Assembly (NCBI GenBank): GCA_003254885.1 | Contig: QANT01005078.1 | Location: 30,923 to 94,922, forward strand | Reading direction: 5' to 3' | Source of the DNA: Purshia tridentata | Taxonomy: Eukaryota > Streptophyta > Magnoliopsida > Rosales > Rosaceae | Length of the DNA: 64,000 nucleotides | Shown: in pieces, positions 33,800 to 49,874 of the stretch | How the letters are laid out: the number at the start of each line of letters is the position of its first letter | How positions within the stretch are numbered: the first letter of the stretch is position 1 | Program-made: the position numbers and the translations under genes | The notes under the pieces: model-generated | The model's input: the letters and a program-made list of their open reading frames with translations, nothing else | Database searches by the model: none | Told to the model about the DNA's origin: nothing

Positions 33800-35940
33800 G
33801 AAGAAGAGACGGAGGAAGAGATGGGAATTGAATTGGTGGTGGTGGTGGGAATGGCCGGAAATGGGAATGAGAGAAGGCTGAAGAGAGAGAGAGAGAGGGG
33901 TGGTGGTAATTATAGAGATGGAAGAAGCCACATGAGAATATGGAATATAATGATCAAATTCGCCTTCTGAATTTTCTCATTCTACAGGGATTTATATATT
34001 TATAGACTACTTTAGAGAGAGAGAGAGAGAGAGAGGAAACGGTTTTAACCGAACAAGATTGAGTCTTGGGAGAGAGCTAAGGCACCTGCGCGCTTGTGTT
34101 TATGTATACATCGGATCCCTTAACAAGAAGGATTCAAAGTCTCCACGAACCCAACTAACTCATTCTTTCTTGCTCTCGGAATAGGAATGAGAATTTGAGA
34201 ATTTCTTTTTCTTTTTTATTATTCTGATGAGGATAAAATTGAGAATTTAGCACATATATTTATTTTTCTTCAGAATTTTAGTTAGTCAGTGCATCTATGT
34301 TTGAGCATACTACGCTTTTCTTTTCTGATCTCTAAGTACTTTTAAATCTTCAATGCATCTATGCACGTGGCTTGTTACATGGGGACCACAAGACTTATAT
34401 CTTCGATCTCGTGATATTTTCGAACATAATATATATCTGCCTAAATTAATCTTTAGATGTTTTGTTTATCTATTTATTAACCATGCATTCCTTAGTCTTC
34501 GATAATTGTCAATAATGTAATACAAATAATTTTATTTTAAATGAATTTGTATACATCCCCACTTTTTGTTCTGGAGTTTCAAAGTTTTAATTTCTTTTCT
34601 CAATTTAAATTTTAATTCTGGTCACTTTACAATTATATTTTGTCTTAGACTCTCAATTAAATACGACTTATTAATGTATCAATAAGTCTCTTACATATAA
34701 AAGCCCGCTTGAATCTTTTTCTTTGTTTTTAAATTCCCTTTGAAATTTGCCAGTAATTAGGCATCCATGCGTACTGAGAGTCCTAGATAGCTAGGGGTAG
34801 TTGGAACCACCGATTTACAAAGTGAGTAATAACTAATAAACTTACCATCTACTCTACCGCCTATTATTTGCTATATAGTCTATACATACCATTCACTTTC
34901 ATAATTTAATTCATCAAAGCAACCACCCACATGATGGAATTGCTACTCCATCTATATATCGTATATGTATTACCAATTATTATGTGACATTTACCAGTAT
35001 GGTCCGCATCAATACGACCAAAATTTGGAAATTAGACCACCCCCATTTTCATGCTTGTGGATCTATGTACAAATTTACCAAATTGTGCATGCAGTACCAA
35101 AAATCATGACCATCCATAGGTACTGGTCATATTGATTAACTAATTACTTTCAGTCTCGATAAATGAAGTTTAATTAGCTAGTGAGATTATTAATTAAAAG
35201 GGTAGTGACTAGTCACCTCTCAATAACGCACCTAACTGAATATTAATTAATCTCAACGTCTCAACCAAGTCATTGACCAAATGTGCATTTTCCTTTAATA
35301 TAAATCCCAAAAAGAAAATTGGAAAATTAATTTAACTGAGCTAAAAAGCTAGATGCTGCATGTAGTTGTGGCTTAGGATTCCCATTCCCCCCAAATGAAA
35401 AATAAAGGGGGGGTTAGGATTTGGTAACCTTCTACCCATTGGAGTTATGAACGATGATCCATGAGATGAGAAATTGACGAGAAGAAAGACAATCGCGCTT
35501 TGAGTGTGTAAAGCGGGGACCGGGTCCGTTGGAATGCATGGTTTTCATCATCAAATAGTATTAGTATGCGTCTTTTGGGATTAATTCTACTCCATGCTTC
35601 TTCAGGTACGTGACGACCACGCTCCAATAATTTAGTGCCGGCCCCTCCCCATTTTATCCTAAACTGGTTTATTAGGCTAATTAAAAAGTTTTCAAATGTA
35701 GTTATCAATTAATGTGACAAATGATAGTATACTTTTTTACTTGCAATATATAAGCTATATTTATTCAGTATAGCTTTCATAAAAGTGAAATTTGCTTACA
35801 TTAATATATTTTAGAGAAATTTTATCATTACAAAAATTATGTTTCATAAATGTGATGCAAATGATTATATCGATAATGAATTTAGCATTACAGTAGAGTC
35901 CTTTGTAAATTATATATATATATATATAGTTTGTGGAAAT
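33800..35940. other. SIAMESE-related promoter and AT-rich spacer
   Basis: Contains AG microsatellites at about 33878-33897 and 34014-34035 (leader/core promoter of the CDK inhibitor), then AT-rich DNA without a supported gene and a (TA)n run at about 35911-35929. Confidence 0.55.
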
Positions 35941-35948
35941 CTCCCTTG

Positions 35949-36241
35949 TAGGGTCCACATGAGTTATTTTGTATTGATCTGAACCGTTCATTTTTTACAT
36001 CTCCATTAATAAATCATCTTTGCACAAAATATTAGCTAAATCGGAAACTATTTACCTATTTAACTTTGACTAAACAAATGGACGAACCAAATATTTTTTA
36101 TGAAACCGTCTACTTGTTTGGTCAAAGTTAAATAGGCAAAATGGTTTCCGATTTGGCTAATTTTTTGCAAGAATAATCTATTAATGGAGATGTAAAAAAT
36201 GAATGGTTCAGATCGATACAAAACAACTTGTGTGGCCAGGG
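35949..36241. mobile_element. Long fold-back MITE-like element
   Basis: Inverted repeat with arms of about 130 bp and a loop of about 25 bp. The left arm (agggtccacatgagttattt, tgatctgaaccgttcatttt, tcggaaactatttacc, tttaactttgactaaacaaa) is mirrored by the right arm (tttggtcaaagttaaatagg, ggtttccgatttggc, aaaatgaatggttcagatcg, aacttgtgtggccagg). It is non-coding. A transcript would form a near-perfect long hairpin, a potential small-RNA source. Confidence 0.85.
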
Positions 36242-38560
36242 TTGGGTTGTTGAATTGCCCAGTTAGAATGGTTGTGAAATTACTTACACTGCACTCAAGT
36301 TTGATCTTCCTTCTCAATATGACTTTGTGTCTTGTAAAATAAAAAAAGAAAGAAAATATTAGAGTGAGAATAAAATAAGTTGATTGTTAGTGACAATGAG
36401 TAAACTAGGTACAAAATAAAAGGATAAAGTAAGTAGGTACAATTGAGGACACAAACTCGCATGGGGAATATTGTAAAGTGGTGGTTGTGGCTTCATGATT
36501 TTGCCCCCATTGCCAACTATCACGTCTCGTGTCAAACAATCATCTCCTACTCCAAATCCAACGCATGCAATTACACAACACCCTTCACTATCAATTATCA
36601 ACTCCATCTCAACCCCACGAATCTTCATTGTACTTCGCTTAAATTCACTATTAATCTGCAGTAAGGCTGCCAGTGTGAACCCTACTCAGAATATACCTAG
36701 CTACGTACGTCTACATAGGTAGAAGACCCAACTTTTATTCTTTATTTCCCCCTTTAATTTGAGCCTTAGTTTTTGAAAATTGGATCAATATATTATCAAA
36801 GGCTATGTTGCTCACTTGAACCACAAGATTTGGCCAACATAACTCATTTTAAAATTTAGGCGACATTGAGTAAGTGTGTCGTTTTAAAAACCTTGCAAGA
36901 CAAGAAAATAAGATGGGTGGTTTAACCCAAAAACTCTCAAAGTACTATTATATTATTTGGTGGGAATGATAGTTTCTATTTCAGTAAAAATTGCTATATG
37001 TTGGAAAGTAATGATTTTAATTAGGAGATATTAGTGGCACTATTACTTCATAAATATTTAGTAAGGTGTAAAGGGGTTGACTTAATGAAATTAAGCAGAC
37101 ATTTGGTATTCTTTTTAACAATTATTGTTTGTTTTCATTAAGTGTTTGATGCAATGTGTTTAATTAATAAAACGTCTCAAAAGAAGCAAAGTAAACAATG
37201 TAAATTATTGGATCCACTGCTGCTGATGAACTTCACTTATTGGAAGTACTTGACCCTGATCCTACAGTCATATTCATTCATTCACTGAACATCGATTTAG
37301 AGTCCTCTATTTCATGAAAGTCTTCTAATTCCTGGCTATAATTTGCCAAATCATGTAAAGAACTAAGAGAGTGACAACCAACAAAACACACACATAAGTC
37401 AGACATATGCTATGTGATTCATACTTGTGGCCCTTTTCCTATGTGTCAACCATGAAAGCATTCACGTGCATGTAAGTATCGATCTTATTAATGGAGATCA
37501 GATGGGACCATATACATTACATTATACTTTGATCTGATTCATGCATGATTCCCCAACTTTTCGAAGATGCCCTTTTCTGCCTCTGCAAAAGAAGCTTTCT
37601 TTCGAGTAGAAACCCCATTTCCCCCACTATCTTGTGTCGCTTCTTCACTGAGTACTCAGTGCATCGCACACACACACAACTTTCAATTCACAATCATGAT
37701 TTTGATGCATATATGCAGACGATCTTGGAGTGCAGAAATGGGGCTATTAGATCCAAATGCCACATCAAATGGGCATTCATTAACAAATTAAGCTAGTGGG
37801 GCCATACAATTGAACACATTCAAATTGGCCTTATTTAACATGGCCACATGGGTCTTCAATATTCCTAAATCTTCCTTCACACGAAAGTGACGTCGTATTA
37901 TATATATAGAACAATTAGTATAATAGTATGACACAACCACCACCATAATATCACATTTATGCCAAACGATATATTTATAATGTATCTTAGCTCCCTCCAA
38001 ATTTTTGCAGCCTAAAATGAATGGATCATGCCACAACTCATTGAATTAATTTGACATAACCGGGGTTTCATGTTCTGCACTATACTACACAACAAATAAT
38101 AATGATTTTAAATGGGTTGCTTAAACCTTCTTCTCAAAAAAAGAAAAGAAAAAAAAAGGGAACTTTCCTTCTTAAATGTCGTAATTTATTCCTAGCAAAA
38201 TACAACTTAGATCGTAATTTGTATACTTGGCAATAACCTATATTATCAATTAAAACGACATGAAATAATATAAAAAATTTAATATACGGGTTGAGGCTTT
38301 GTGTCGTATTGAAATCGTGGACCCATTAGTGACCCGGTAAGTTTCGTGTTGCACAGCCCATCCTAGTAATTATGTGGAAAACCCAGGGGTAAAATAGTCA
38401 CTACAAGAGCTGGAAGAAAGTCCCGCCATCAGAACCGGAATGCCAAAAGACAGCTGGACCCACTAGAGGCCCAGATCAAAGTAACGCGTCGCGTGGGCCG
38501 TAGATCCAGTACTCATACAAGGCCGGCCGAGTGATGGGGATCAGAGAGTAAGAGCGAATT
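36242..38560. other. Intergenic upstream of actin
   Basis: No supported gene. 37545-37800 has short open frames on the plus strand without family resemblance. The GC-richer end (about 38400-38560) is the likely actin promoter. Confidence 0.5.
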
Positions 38561-39371
38561 TGCAGTGCATTTAAAGCGCATTACATTTCGGGCGGAGGAC
38601 TTCCATTTTCATTGCCAAATCCCCTCTCTCTCTTTCGCTCGGTTTTTCGTGTCCGTTTCGTTTTTTGTTTCCATTTTGAACCAGCACCAAGTCCCTCAAG
38701 GCGGGCAGAGCTCATCCACACCTCAAAGGAAAACGCATATTCTAGGGTATACAAGAGGTGAATCTCCGAGTACCATTTCGATCCGATCATTTATCTCTCT
38801 GTTTCATTTTCTTACGAGATTATAATCATACAATGTGCTCAAATTTCACTAGGTTTTGGTTGATTTGGGCGTTCGCCATTCTGATTTTGTTGTTTGGTGC
38901 ATAATTTTTGCTACATTTGGTTTTGTACTTCAATATTTGATCGGTCTGTTGTTACAATATTGGGCTTAGTCTTTTTCGTTTTATTTTCGGCAGATTTATT
39001 GCTTGATCTGTTTGGTTATAGGTGATGAGGGATTTGCATTGCTGATTATATGATAACTTTCCATAAAGAAAATTTTTGTCTAATTTTTTAGAACCAAGAA
39101 ATTTCTGTGCATTAGATTTTGAGTTTAGCCCATTGTTTATGTCTTTTTTCTTCTTAATATTCTTTTTGAGATTGGATTGGACTGGATTTGATCTTATATG
39201 TTTGTTACTTGTTAACTTCAGTTTCTCATATGTTAATTAGTATGCAACATTGTTCTTGTGTGAGACAAGTGACCATTCTATTGATATGCGAGGAATGTTT
39301 GTTTTAAGTTATGTGTTTTGGTTAATTTTATTTTGGGTTCTTTTACTACAATAATGTTATTTTACTCGCAG
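38561..39371 (+). other. Actin leader exon and 5'-UTR intron
   Basis: A CT-rich leader (about 38570-38757) ends in donor-like AG|GTGAAT near 38758. A T-rich intron of about 610 nt then ends at tttactcgcag (39361-39371), ten bases before the actin ATG. A leader intron at this place is typical of plant actin genes and often boosts expression. The transcription start is not determined. Confidence 0.7.
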
Positions 39372-39381
39372 GAAATAGAAG

Positions 39382-41249
<1,868 letters not shown>

Positions 41250-42610
41250 TTACAATCAAGGATAGGCGGACTTAAGTATATCTCTATTGGAAAGAAAATG
41301 CTGCTCGCATTCTTGTTCTCTGGTTTTGTTGTCCGTTTTTATTTGCTTTCTATTATTTTAATGTCTGAACTATGACCTTGTAGGTTTACCGCTGGATTAT
41401 TTTATTTTGTAATTCTTTTGAAGATGTTTTAATTCTCAGTGGTCATTGATCCCTCTTTTGGTAGCATGCTTATTCTATCCCATCTAACTTTTTCTTGTGC
41501 TGTTCTTTCCGTTCATCTGCTTTGGTATTTGAATAATTTAATTAGTGGTCTCCTTAAAAATTTGGAATGAAACTTTCTTCCATATAGCACAGGTTAGTCT
41601 GTATTTAACAAAGATGCTACTATGTGTTAGTAATGGTGATTATGAAGACCAGTAGAAACTATGTTTTAATTTAATGAAATAATGGAGCTGTGCATACCTC
41701 TTTTGATGAATACTGAAGGAAAAGCTAATGAAACAGAGACAATGCTGGCCATTAAGTCAAACCAACCTGGGTTTCTTTCAAAGGGAACCCAAGACCTCCA
41801 ATTTGTAGACAGTGCAAAGGCCTCAGCTTGACATTCCGAGTTCATTCCACTCACCTAAATAGAGTTTATAATTGAGATTTCCGACATAATATGAGAACTA
41901 TAGCATACTTACAATGATGATCCCAAAGAAATAGAATAGACTAACAAAGCATAAGGAGTAACTACTGCTAGTGATACCAGATTGAAATAAAAGGAAAATG
42001 CTAACAAGAAATTTGAACTATGAAATTCCAAGATCCGCCAAGTGTAGTGGCCTAATTCTAAAATAGTACTATGCAATTAAATTAATACCTTATTCTTTAA
42101 CTAGACTTTAATGCTACTAAACTAATAAGTAATGCCTTATTTTCAGGCAGAGTCCGGTGAAATTTTAACATTTAACCTCATATCCACTGCCAAATTTAAC
42201 CATATATTTTTATTTTCATGTATTAATACCAATACATTTTCATAATTTAAATAAATTTTCGTATTTAGTACCAAAAGAAGTCCGATTTTCAGATTGCATT
42301 TCAGTGATCAGTCTTTCGCAATTTAATCAAACCGGCTCTCAATAGTCAATATAGCACTATAAAAATAATACACTCCCGAATTTACAATTGGGCTTTGCAG
42401 AGAGCGGAATCGGAATCGGACTATTGGAACTTCCAGTGGTAGCCACAGCTTCAGAGGTTGAAAGGAAGACTCTTGCCCAAGTAGTTTTGATTCTGAGCTT
42501 GGAATCGGAGCTTCCTAGTCTCAGCTCGTGATGTTGGGGCACATTTGGGATTGCCGATTCCATGGAACCAAACAGAGCCTTGGGATTTGATTCTGCAATA
42601 ACAGAGAAAT
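41250..42610. other. Actin 3' flank and ALG10 upstream region
   Basis: Actin 3' UTR for the first 200-300 bp, then AT-rich sequence. 42390-42610 is GC-richer, with repeated ggaatcgg words, and probably holds the ALG10 promoter and leader. No other gene seen. Confidence 0.55.
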
Positions 42611-45263
42611 ATGGGTAGGATAGCTGTAGCAGCCATTGTGAGCTTGTGGGTAATTCCTATCTCCATCCTTGTGAATCACATCGTGCCTGAGCCTTACATG
42701 GTAAGCCCACCCAAAAACACAAACACCCACTTTTATTAATTCAATGTTAATGCTATCCATTTTAGATTTTTGGTTTGGTATAACAAGTTCATGCACTTAT
42801 AATCTGTAGGATGAGATATTCCATGTGCCTCAGGCTCAACAGTACTGCAATGGCAATTTCAGAAGCTGGGACCCCATGATTACCACGCCTCCTGGCCTGT
42901 ATGTTCTCTAGCATTTCTTAATTCTATTTTTGGTGTTAAGAAATGGGTCTTAATTAGTTCTAGCTAATCTATTGGTTTTGCTATGTTTTGATTGAGAACT
43001 TAAGGATCATGCTGTATTAGCAAAGAATTTACTATATTCAAATTTTAAACTTTTGCAGGTACTATCTTTCACTAGCCCATGTTACTTATTTGTTTCCAGT
43101 AATGTTCTTCGTAAAAGCAGCCTCATCATTTTCTGAAGTCTGCTCCACTGCGATTCTTCGCTCCTCAAATGGTGTTTTGGCAGTACTTTGCAGTGTTCTT
43201 GTATATGAGCTTATCACCCACTTGAGGCCAGCTCTTGATGAAAGAAAAGCAACACTTTATGCAGTGGTCCTGTCCATGTACCCTCTCCATTGGTTCTTCA
43301 CGTTTCTTTATTATACAGATGTTGCATCACTTGCTGCAGTGCTTGCTATGTATCTCGCGTGTTTGAAGAAGAAGTACTGGTTCAGTGCATTGGTAAAGGA
43401 GTTAGCTCAAGTCTCTTCCATAAGTCATTGTATAGTTTTTTGAACATAAGGATGTGATTCTGATACAAATAACTTAATTTGATGTTGTTAATGCAGGTTG
43501 GTGCCTTGGCAGTTGTTATTCGGCAAACAAATATTATATGGATACTCTTTGTTTGCTGCAGTGAGGTTATAAATATCACTTTAGCTGGTAAAAGAGATAA
43601 GATAGATGTAGATGACTCTGACTTATTAATGAGGAAAAATAGTCAACTAACTCCTAAAAACAGTGTTAATTTGGGCTCAAACTTGAGGAAGCGAAAAATT
43701 AGCAGTTCAGTAGATACTGGAATACATTTGATGTCAACTACAAGTGTTTCTTCTCAAAATTGTGTGTCAGGTTTGTCTTCACGTATTCAAATTTGATAAG
43801 GTTTTATATTTCAAATTTATGTTAATGTGGTATTAAAGTTGATATAATAGTCCAACCCCCTGTTTTTAATGGGTAGGATAATGAAAATTCCATTGTAGTA
43901 GATTGCCGAATCAGTTGTTCATACCCTGCCGTGGATGCTTCTTGTTCTCAATGCTTATAATACATCTTGGTGGCATTATTTTGCAGGTTTTCTTGATGAA
44001 ATTAAGGCCATCTTTCTAATACTATGGCACATGAAGTTGGAAATTTTGGTTTCTTTTATCCCTTTTATTATGGTATTCGCAGCCTTTGTTGCTTTTGTCC
44101 GTTGGAATGGGAGTGTAGTTCTAGGTACAACTCATCCCTTTGTTTACTTCTTGTGTTTTACAAATTCTGGCATATGAAGTGGCATATGTTCTGTTGTCTC
44201 ATACGGTGTCCAAATGCTGTAGGTGCGAAAGATGCTCATGCAGTTTCTCCACATTTTGCACAGATCATGTATTTCGGTCTGTTTTCTGCTCTTGCTACGG
44301 CTCCAATACACTGTAGTTTCAGTCAAACTGTAGATCTATTCCACTCAATCTGGAAGAACAAGTTCCTTAGTTTCTTTCAAATGTCTTTGGCACTTGGTGC
44401 TGGCTTCATCTCTATTCATTTTTTCAGGTCAGGCTTATTTAACATTTTAAGCTCAATGATTTTGGAAGAATAATTGCACTGAGTTTATTGAAGAGGAAAT
44501 AGTTCACAGATTTTGTTACTAGTACTAGCCATTGAGTTGGTCTACTGGTTTTTCCTTATATGAAGGTCAGGTTTTAAGTGATGTTTGAGAAAACAGTTTG
44601 CACTTTGCACATGTTTCTTTTCTGGTTTCTGCAAAGAAATTTTTACATTTTCTACAATGTCAAGACTGGTGAAGGTTTCCTCTGCTGTTTTGACATCCAA
44701 TGCAGTATAAATACTCGTTTAAAAGTTTTCTGTTACCATTGCATCATGTAATTCTTTGACTGTTGCAGCATAGCTCATCCCTATCTACTTGCTGATAATC
44801 GGCATTATCCCTTTTATCTTTGGCGGAAGGTCATCAAAGCTCATTGGTCAATGAAGTACCTTCTAGTCCCACTTTATGTTTATTCATGGCTTCCCATCAT
44901 CACTAGATTGGGTTAGTATACAGACAGCCTTTAGTCATTATATCTTATCTAGCTTCATTATGTTTCTTCACTAAGGGACCTTTTTTTCATTTCACTCTGC
45001 CAGGGAAAGTTGAGAGGAAGATCTGGGTGCTGGCATTTTTTTTGGCTACTGCTGCAGTTTTGGTTCCTGCGCCGCTGATTGAGTTTAGATATTATACCAT
45101 TCCCTTCTTTTTCTTGATGTTACATTCCCATATTGATGATTATCAAAGTTGGCTTGTGATGGGGTTTCTGTACATAATCGTCAATGTCTTCACGCTGATG
45201 ATGTTCTTGTACCGGCCATTCCATTGGTCCCATGAGCCTGGCACCCAGAGGTTTATATGGTAG
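42611..45263 (+). CDS. ALG10: Dol-P-Glc:Glc2Man9GlcNAc2-PP-Dol alpha-1,2-glucosyltransferase
   Basis: Adds the third and last glucose to the lipid-linked oligosaccharide in the ER membrane, which is required for efficient N-glycosylation. Eight exons, all in phase: 42611-42700, 42810-42898, 43059-43392, 43497-43770, 43987-44124, 44223-44427, 44769-44911 and 45004-45263; 510 residues, the normal family size. The luminal signature [13 protein letters not shown] stands right after the first membrane helix, followed by [18 protein letters not shown]. About ten to twelve hydrophobic helices follow, and [17 protein letters not shown] is characteristic. The end is [17 protein letters not shown]… [16 protein letters not shown] hydrophilic Ser/Lys-rich loop (about residues 205-260) lies mid-protein. 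It is followed in the same direction by the pectin acetylesterase gene about 690 bp away; there is no functional link known. Confidence 0.96.
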
Positions 45264-45954
45264 CTAGATTATTCAGAGATGCTAAAAAGCTTCTTCAGGT
45301 CTACAGAAACGCCTTCCAGCAGAATACTACAAACCAATTTTTTGGAAGTTCAATGTTTGCTACTGATCACATTTTGACATAACCCTGTCTGTTTAAACTT
45401 TGAAGTATATGGGAGGAGGATGTTTGTTTTGGTGTGCACTGTATTCACGATCATGACACCGCATGAAAACTTACGTGCTTCGATAAAAGCAAAATAGACA
45501 TAAGTGCAAATCAATGTTTATTGAAGTAATAAGTATTATATAATCTACAGTAATAACAAAAACAACCTCTGAGTCACTCGTGTCCTCACCAATTGGCAAG
45601 GAAAACTCCTCATCTCCTCACCAAAGTTTTTCTCCCACCTTATACATATGTATATATAGGCAAATTTAGGTAAATTTAAATACAAAATTATAATAGGAAT
45701 TGAATAAATAAGAAATATGTAACCTTATATCTTTACGTATTCACTTTCGATTTATTTGATGTGGTAGATGGTAGATGATATGATGACATGTTAATTTCTT
45801 ATTCAGCGTATCCGCTCTCTAGCACTACTCGGACACAACACTCTACTGCTGGGGAAAATTGATAATTGCTGTCTCGTTGGAGACTTTGCAGTTGTGTTGG
45901 CGCGTGTATGACCCTCAGCTGAAGTCTCCGAGTATCATCCTCTCAGGTCTGACA
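45264..45954. other. Spacer between ALG10 and PAE, with a short upstream ORF
   Basis: ALG10 3' UTR followed by the PAE promoter and leader. A minimal upstream open frame (ATG ACC CTC AGC TGA, 45908-45922) precedes the PAE start by 32 nt. It might dampen translation if the transcript starts upstream of it. Confidence 0.5.
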
Positions 45955-48900
45955 ATGGTATTACCAGTGGCGTGTTCAAAGCTTCGCGGCCTGCTATGGT
46001 GGAGAAAGTGGGCCAAACGGGACTGGGCAATCGCTGCCTCCGGATTCACCTTCGTCGCCTTCGCTCTCACTCTCATACCCCACAGCTCTTGGAGCGATGA
46101 ACAAGTCTCCGACGTCACCCAACCTCTCCAGCCCATGACCACCATCGATTTGGTCGATTTAACCCTGTTGCGCGACGCAAAAACTAGAGGCGCCCGTACG
46201 CAATCTCACTCCATTCACTTGCTAATCAAATTTTGATGGATTCTCTCTCTGTTTTCAGCTCCTGATGAATTCTCCACTTTTTCAAATCTTGGTTTGGCAG
46301 TTTGTTTAGATGGAAGTGAGCCTGGCTACCATTTGCAAAAGGGGTTTGGATCTGGCTCTGACAATTGGCTGCTTCACATTGAGGTCTTAATAATTCAAAT
46401 CTTATGCCTTTTACATATCTATGCCTATGGTAGTTTCATTCAAAAGAGTTTGCGTTGTAGGGTGGTGGTTGGTGCCATTCAAAAGAGTCGTGTTCTTTGC
46501 GTAAAGGGACCGCACTGGGGTCTTCCAATTATATGGAAAGGGCTGTTCTTTTTTCTGGGATTTTGAGCTCTCAACCATCACTGAATCCTGGTAATTAATT
46601 TTTACTCTGCTACTGATGCATAATTTTGTAATTTTAGCTCAATGTTAAACAGCTAATTGATGTGATTCAATTCATTATTTTGAGCATTCATAGATTTCTA
46701 TAACTGGAACAAAGTCAAAATACGGTACTGTGATGGTGCATCTTTGGCTGGCCACCCGGACAATGAGTTGAAGGTAAATGTGTGTTTGGAGATTATCTGC
46801 CTTGTTTCAGAAAGAATTTTTAGTTTTGAGGAATTAAATGGGAGAAAGTTACTTTTATTTTAACATTATATGTTCTTGCATTGCGTAGAATGGATCGCTT
46901 TTCTTTAGGGGCCAGCTCATATGGGAAACACTTATGGATGAACTCTTGTCAGTTGGCTTGTCAAAGGCGAAACAGGTATCTCTGGGATTGCTTGGATTTC
47001 GCTCTAATTGTTTAATAATCATGATCTGTAAATGCACAGCTTTAGACATGTAGAAAATTCAAAGCATGTACATGGTTCTGGGATTATGACTATACAAGTC
47101 GTTTCACTCTCATTCTGAGAGCTGAATTCATTAATTCTATAATGAATAATTATATGATTTGTCCAAACATTTAATAAACTTCTGCTGGAAAAGTTATTTC
47201 CTCCATGAACAATTTCTTTTTATCCTCACTCGCATAAATTTAACTTTCCTAAATCCATATTTTATTCCATAGTGATCCACTTCTGCTACTATGTACGAAT
47301 GACATTCTTACAGGCTCTTCTTTCGGGATGCTCTGCTGGTGGGTTGGCAACTCTTATACATTGTGATGACTTTCGAGGTCTTCTTCCTAAGGATACAACT
47401 GTCAAATGTCTTGCTGATGCAGGTTTTTTTCTTGATGAGTATGTTTTATGTGTACTAGTGCCTTCTGCAGCAACATCTTCTAGCTACTCTGTTTAGTATG
47501 AAGTCATTCTAGGACCATAATTTCATATGGGAACTCTTTCCTAGGATCATCTTTTATTTTTTATCAAATGTCTCATAAATCATAAACTTCATACAATGGT
47601 ACTGTAGTTTCCTGATTCTACCATTTCTAGTTCATACATCTTTAGTAAAACCTATCATACCATTCTATAGCAGGAATGTTGAAAGTCTTACATGCTTTTT
47701 AGTAACTACTTGGTGTACATGAATAATTTTTTTAATGCATCTTCTGTTCTCTAAATAGTGATCACAAAAAGAAAAAAGAGAGATTCTTTAGCCACTTTCT
47801 GTTTCCTACATTTCAGGAAAGATACTCTCCAAATTTCCACCATGAGATCTTTCTTTCATAATGTTGTCATCCTTCAGGTTATGCTCTGATCTTTACTGGT
47901 ACTAGCTTATCTAATCTTTATCTAGGTGATACTTATCCTAGTTTATTTTTTTGGGTATAAATTTAATTACTACCAATGGTGAGACATGGTTTCATCCATT
48001 TGACCCTTAAGAAGATAAACAGTTTTGTGAGGCTATATAATCGTTATTGATTTCTTTTGCTTTTTTTTTTCTTCGTCATGCTTTCAGGGTTTAGAAAAAA
48101 GTTTGCACAAGGATTGTGTTAAAAAAATGGAACCAACTACGGTAGGTTTTCTTTTCCTGTTCTGTATGTGGTACCACTGATCAAATTTGAGATGTTCTTA
48201 TTTTTCTGTTCAGTTAAGATTCATAACACAAAGCCCCTATTATTTTTTCTGAACCTTTGCGGCAGTGTCTCTTTCCTGAAGAAATTATTAAAAGCACTAA
48301 CACCCCAGTGTTCATTGTCCAACCAGCTTATGATTTTTGGCAGGTAATTTTTCCTCAGAACCCAACCTTTATTTGCTTGTCATCAGAATTTGATTTCACA
48401 TTCCTTTTTTCTCTTTCTAATTGGATGATCATTAGATACAACATATCTTGATACCTAAAGAATCAGACCCAGGTGGCTACTGGCAAAACTGCAGACTGAA
48501 CATTAAATATTGCAATCCTTCCCAGATTGAAATACTACAAGGTAATTGGATATGAATCTCATGATCAAATATGTATTGCCTGACCGTCCAGGAATATCGC
48601 ACACTTAATGGTCTGAGTCTATTTAGCAAGCGCATGTTATATGGCCCACTCTTCAAGGACTATTATCGTAATGATCTACCAATGGTTAATTAAAGTATGC
48701 TGCTGATTGAAACCATCCATTTGTAGATGGTTGTGGACTATCAACCAGCATATTTTCTGGCAAGATAAAATCAGTAGGAAGTTTAGGGTCTTATTATTTT
48801 ACGTTTAAACTAGGATTCATACGGTCATCATACTAGAGAAAATCTCATTGGGACAATCTGGTAACAGATTTGATGGACCACCGGCATTTTTAACAGCTGC

Positions 48901-49874
48901 AAGTTGCAATCAGTGGCCCTTACTAGGGCCATCTTGTTAGGTTATTTTTTTAGCAAGGAAATATTTAGTGGCACAGGCTGGTGCTCCCAAACCCATGTAG
49001 CACACATGTACTTTCCAAAGATAACAATTACACCATTGGTTCATCCTGTGGTACTTGTAGTTTCTCTAGCTTGAGAGGCCTCTTGTCCTTTAAATATTTT
49101 TTTTTAAAGACAAGGCAACTTGTCGTTGGAAAATAGGATTCATGCATTGGACCCTGTAATTGGTTGTATAATGAAGAATAGTTGTAAACCAATTATTGTG
49201 GTAGATTAACATATCAACTTATTTCATACAGGTTTTCGTGGTTCTATGCTGAAGGCTCTGAATGAATTCCAAAAAAATAAGGAGGGAGGAATGTTTATAA
49301 ATTCATGCTTTATTCATTGCCAGACATTGGTGACTGAGAGATGGCATTCACCCGATTCTCCACGAATAAACAATAAAGTAAGCATATTACCAAAAAAATG
49401 TTGAGGAAAAGTTTTACCATGGTGAGACTTTATAGTCAGCATTGAACTCTATAATTTTGTACTAAAAAAATTGTATGTACCATGCAGATATGTTCTATTT
49501 CATTTGTAAGATATATTTGTAATACAATCCTTGTGTTTATCATGTGGTTTTCGTGTTTTATCAAATGTATATATGCTTTATATTAATAAATGTTGCTTTT
49601 CATGTACTCTAACTGTTCACAGTAGCAACTGAAAACCTAAATACCATAAGCTTGGCATTATGCCATTGAAATCTTTTTTTATTTTATTCTATTGTTTTCC
49701 TGTCATTTTCTTAACTGAATTTGTTCTCTGACTGAAATTGTGCTTTGCTATTCCTGATAGACAATTGCAGAGTCTGTGGGTGAATGGTACTTTAATCGAA
49801 ATGCATCAAAGCAAATTGACTGCCCATATCCATGCAATCCCACCTGCCAACATATGGATTTCCTACATGGTTGA
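45955..49874 (+). CDS. PAE: Pectin acetylesterase (CE13/Notum family)
   Basis: Removes acetyl groups from homogalacturonan in the cell wall or secretory pathway. Twelve exons join in phase: 45955-46195, 46301-46383, 46461-46590, 46694-46773, 46889-46975, 47314-47438, 47817-47877, 48088-48141, 48266-48343, 48436-48541, 49232-49377 and 49761-49874; 434 residues. A single N-terminal hydrophobic helix (about 24-41, after WWRKWAKRD) suggests a type II membrane anchor. Family blocks are [42 protein letters not shown], the nucleophile motif SGCSAGG (Ser214), QPAYDFWQ (Asp310) and NSCFIHCQT (His377). That gives a complete Ser-Asp-His triad. Cysteines are conserved through [10 protein letters not shown] near the end. 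It looks functional. Which of the plant PAE isoforms it matches is not settled. Confidence 0.94.
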
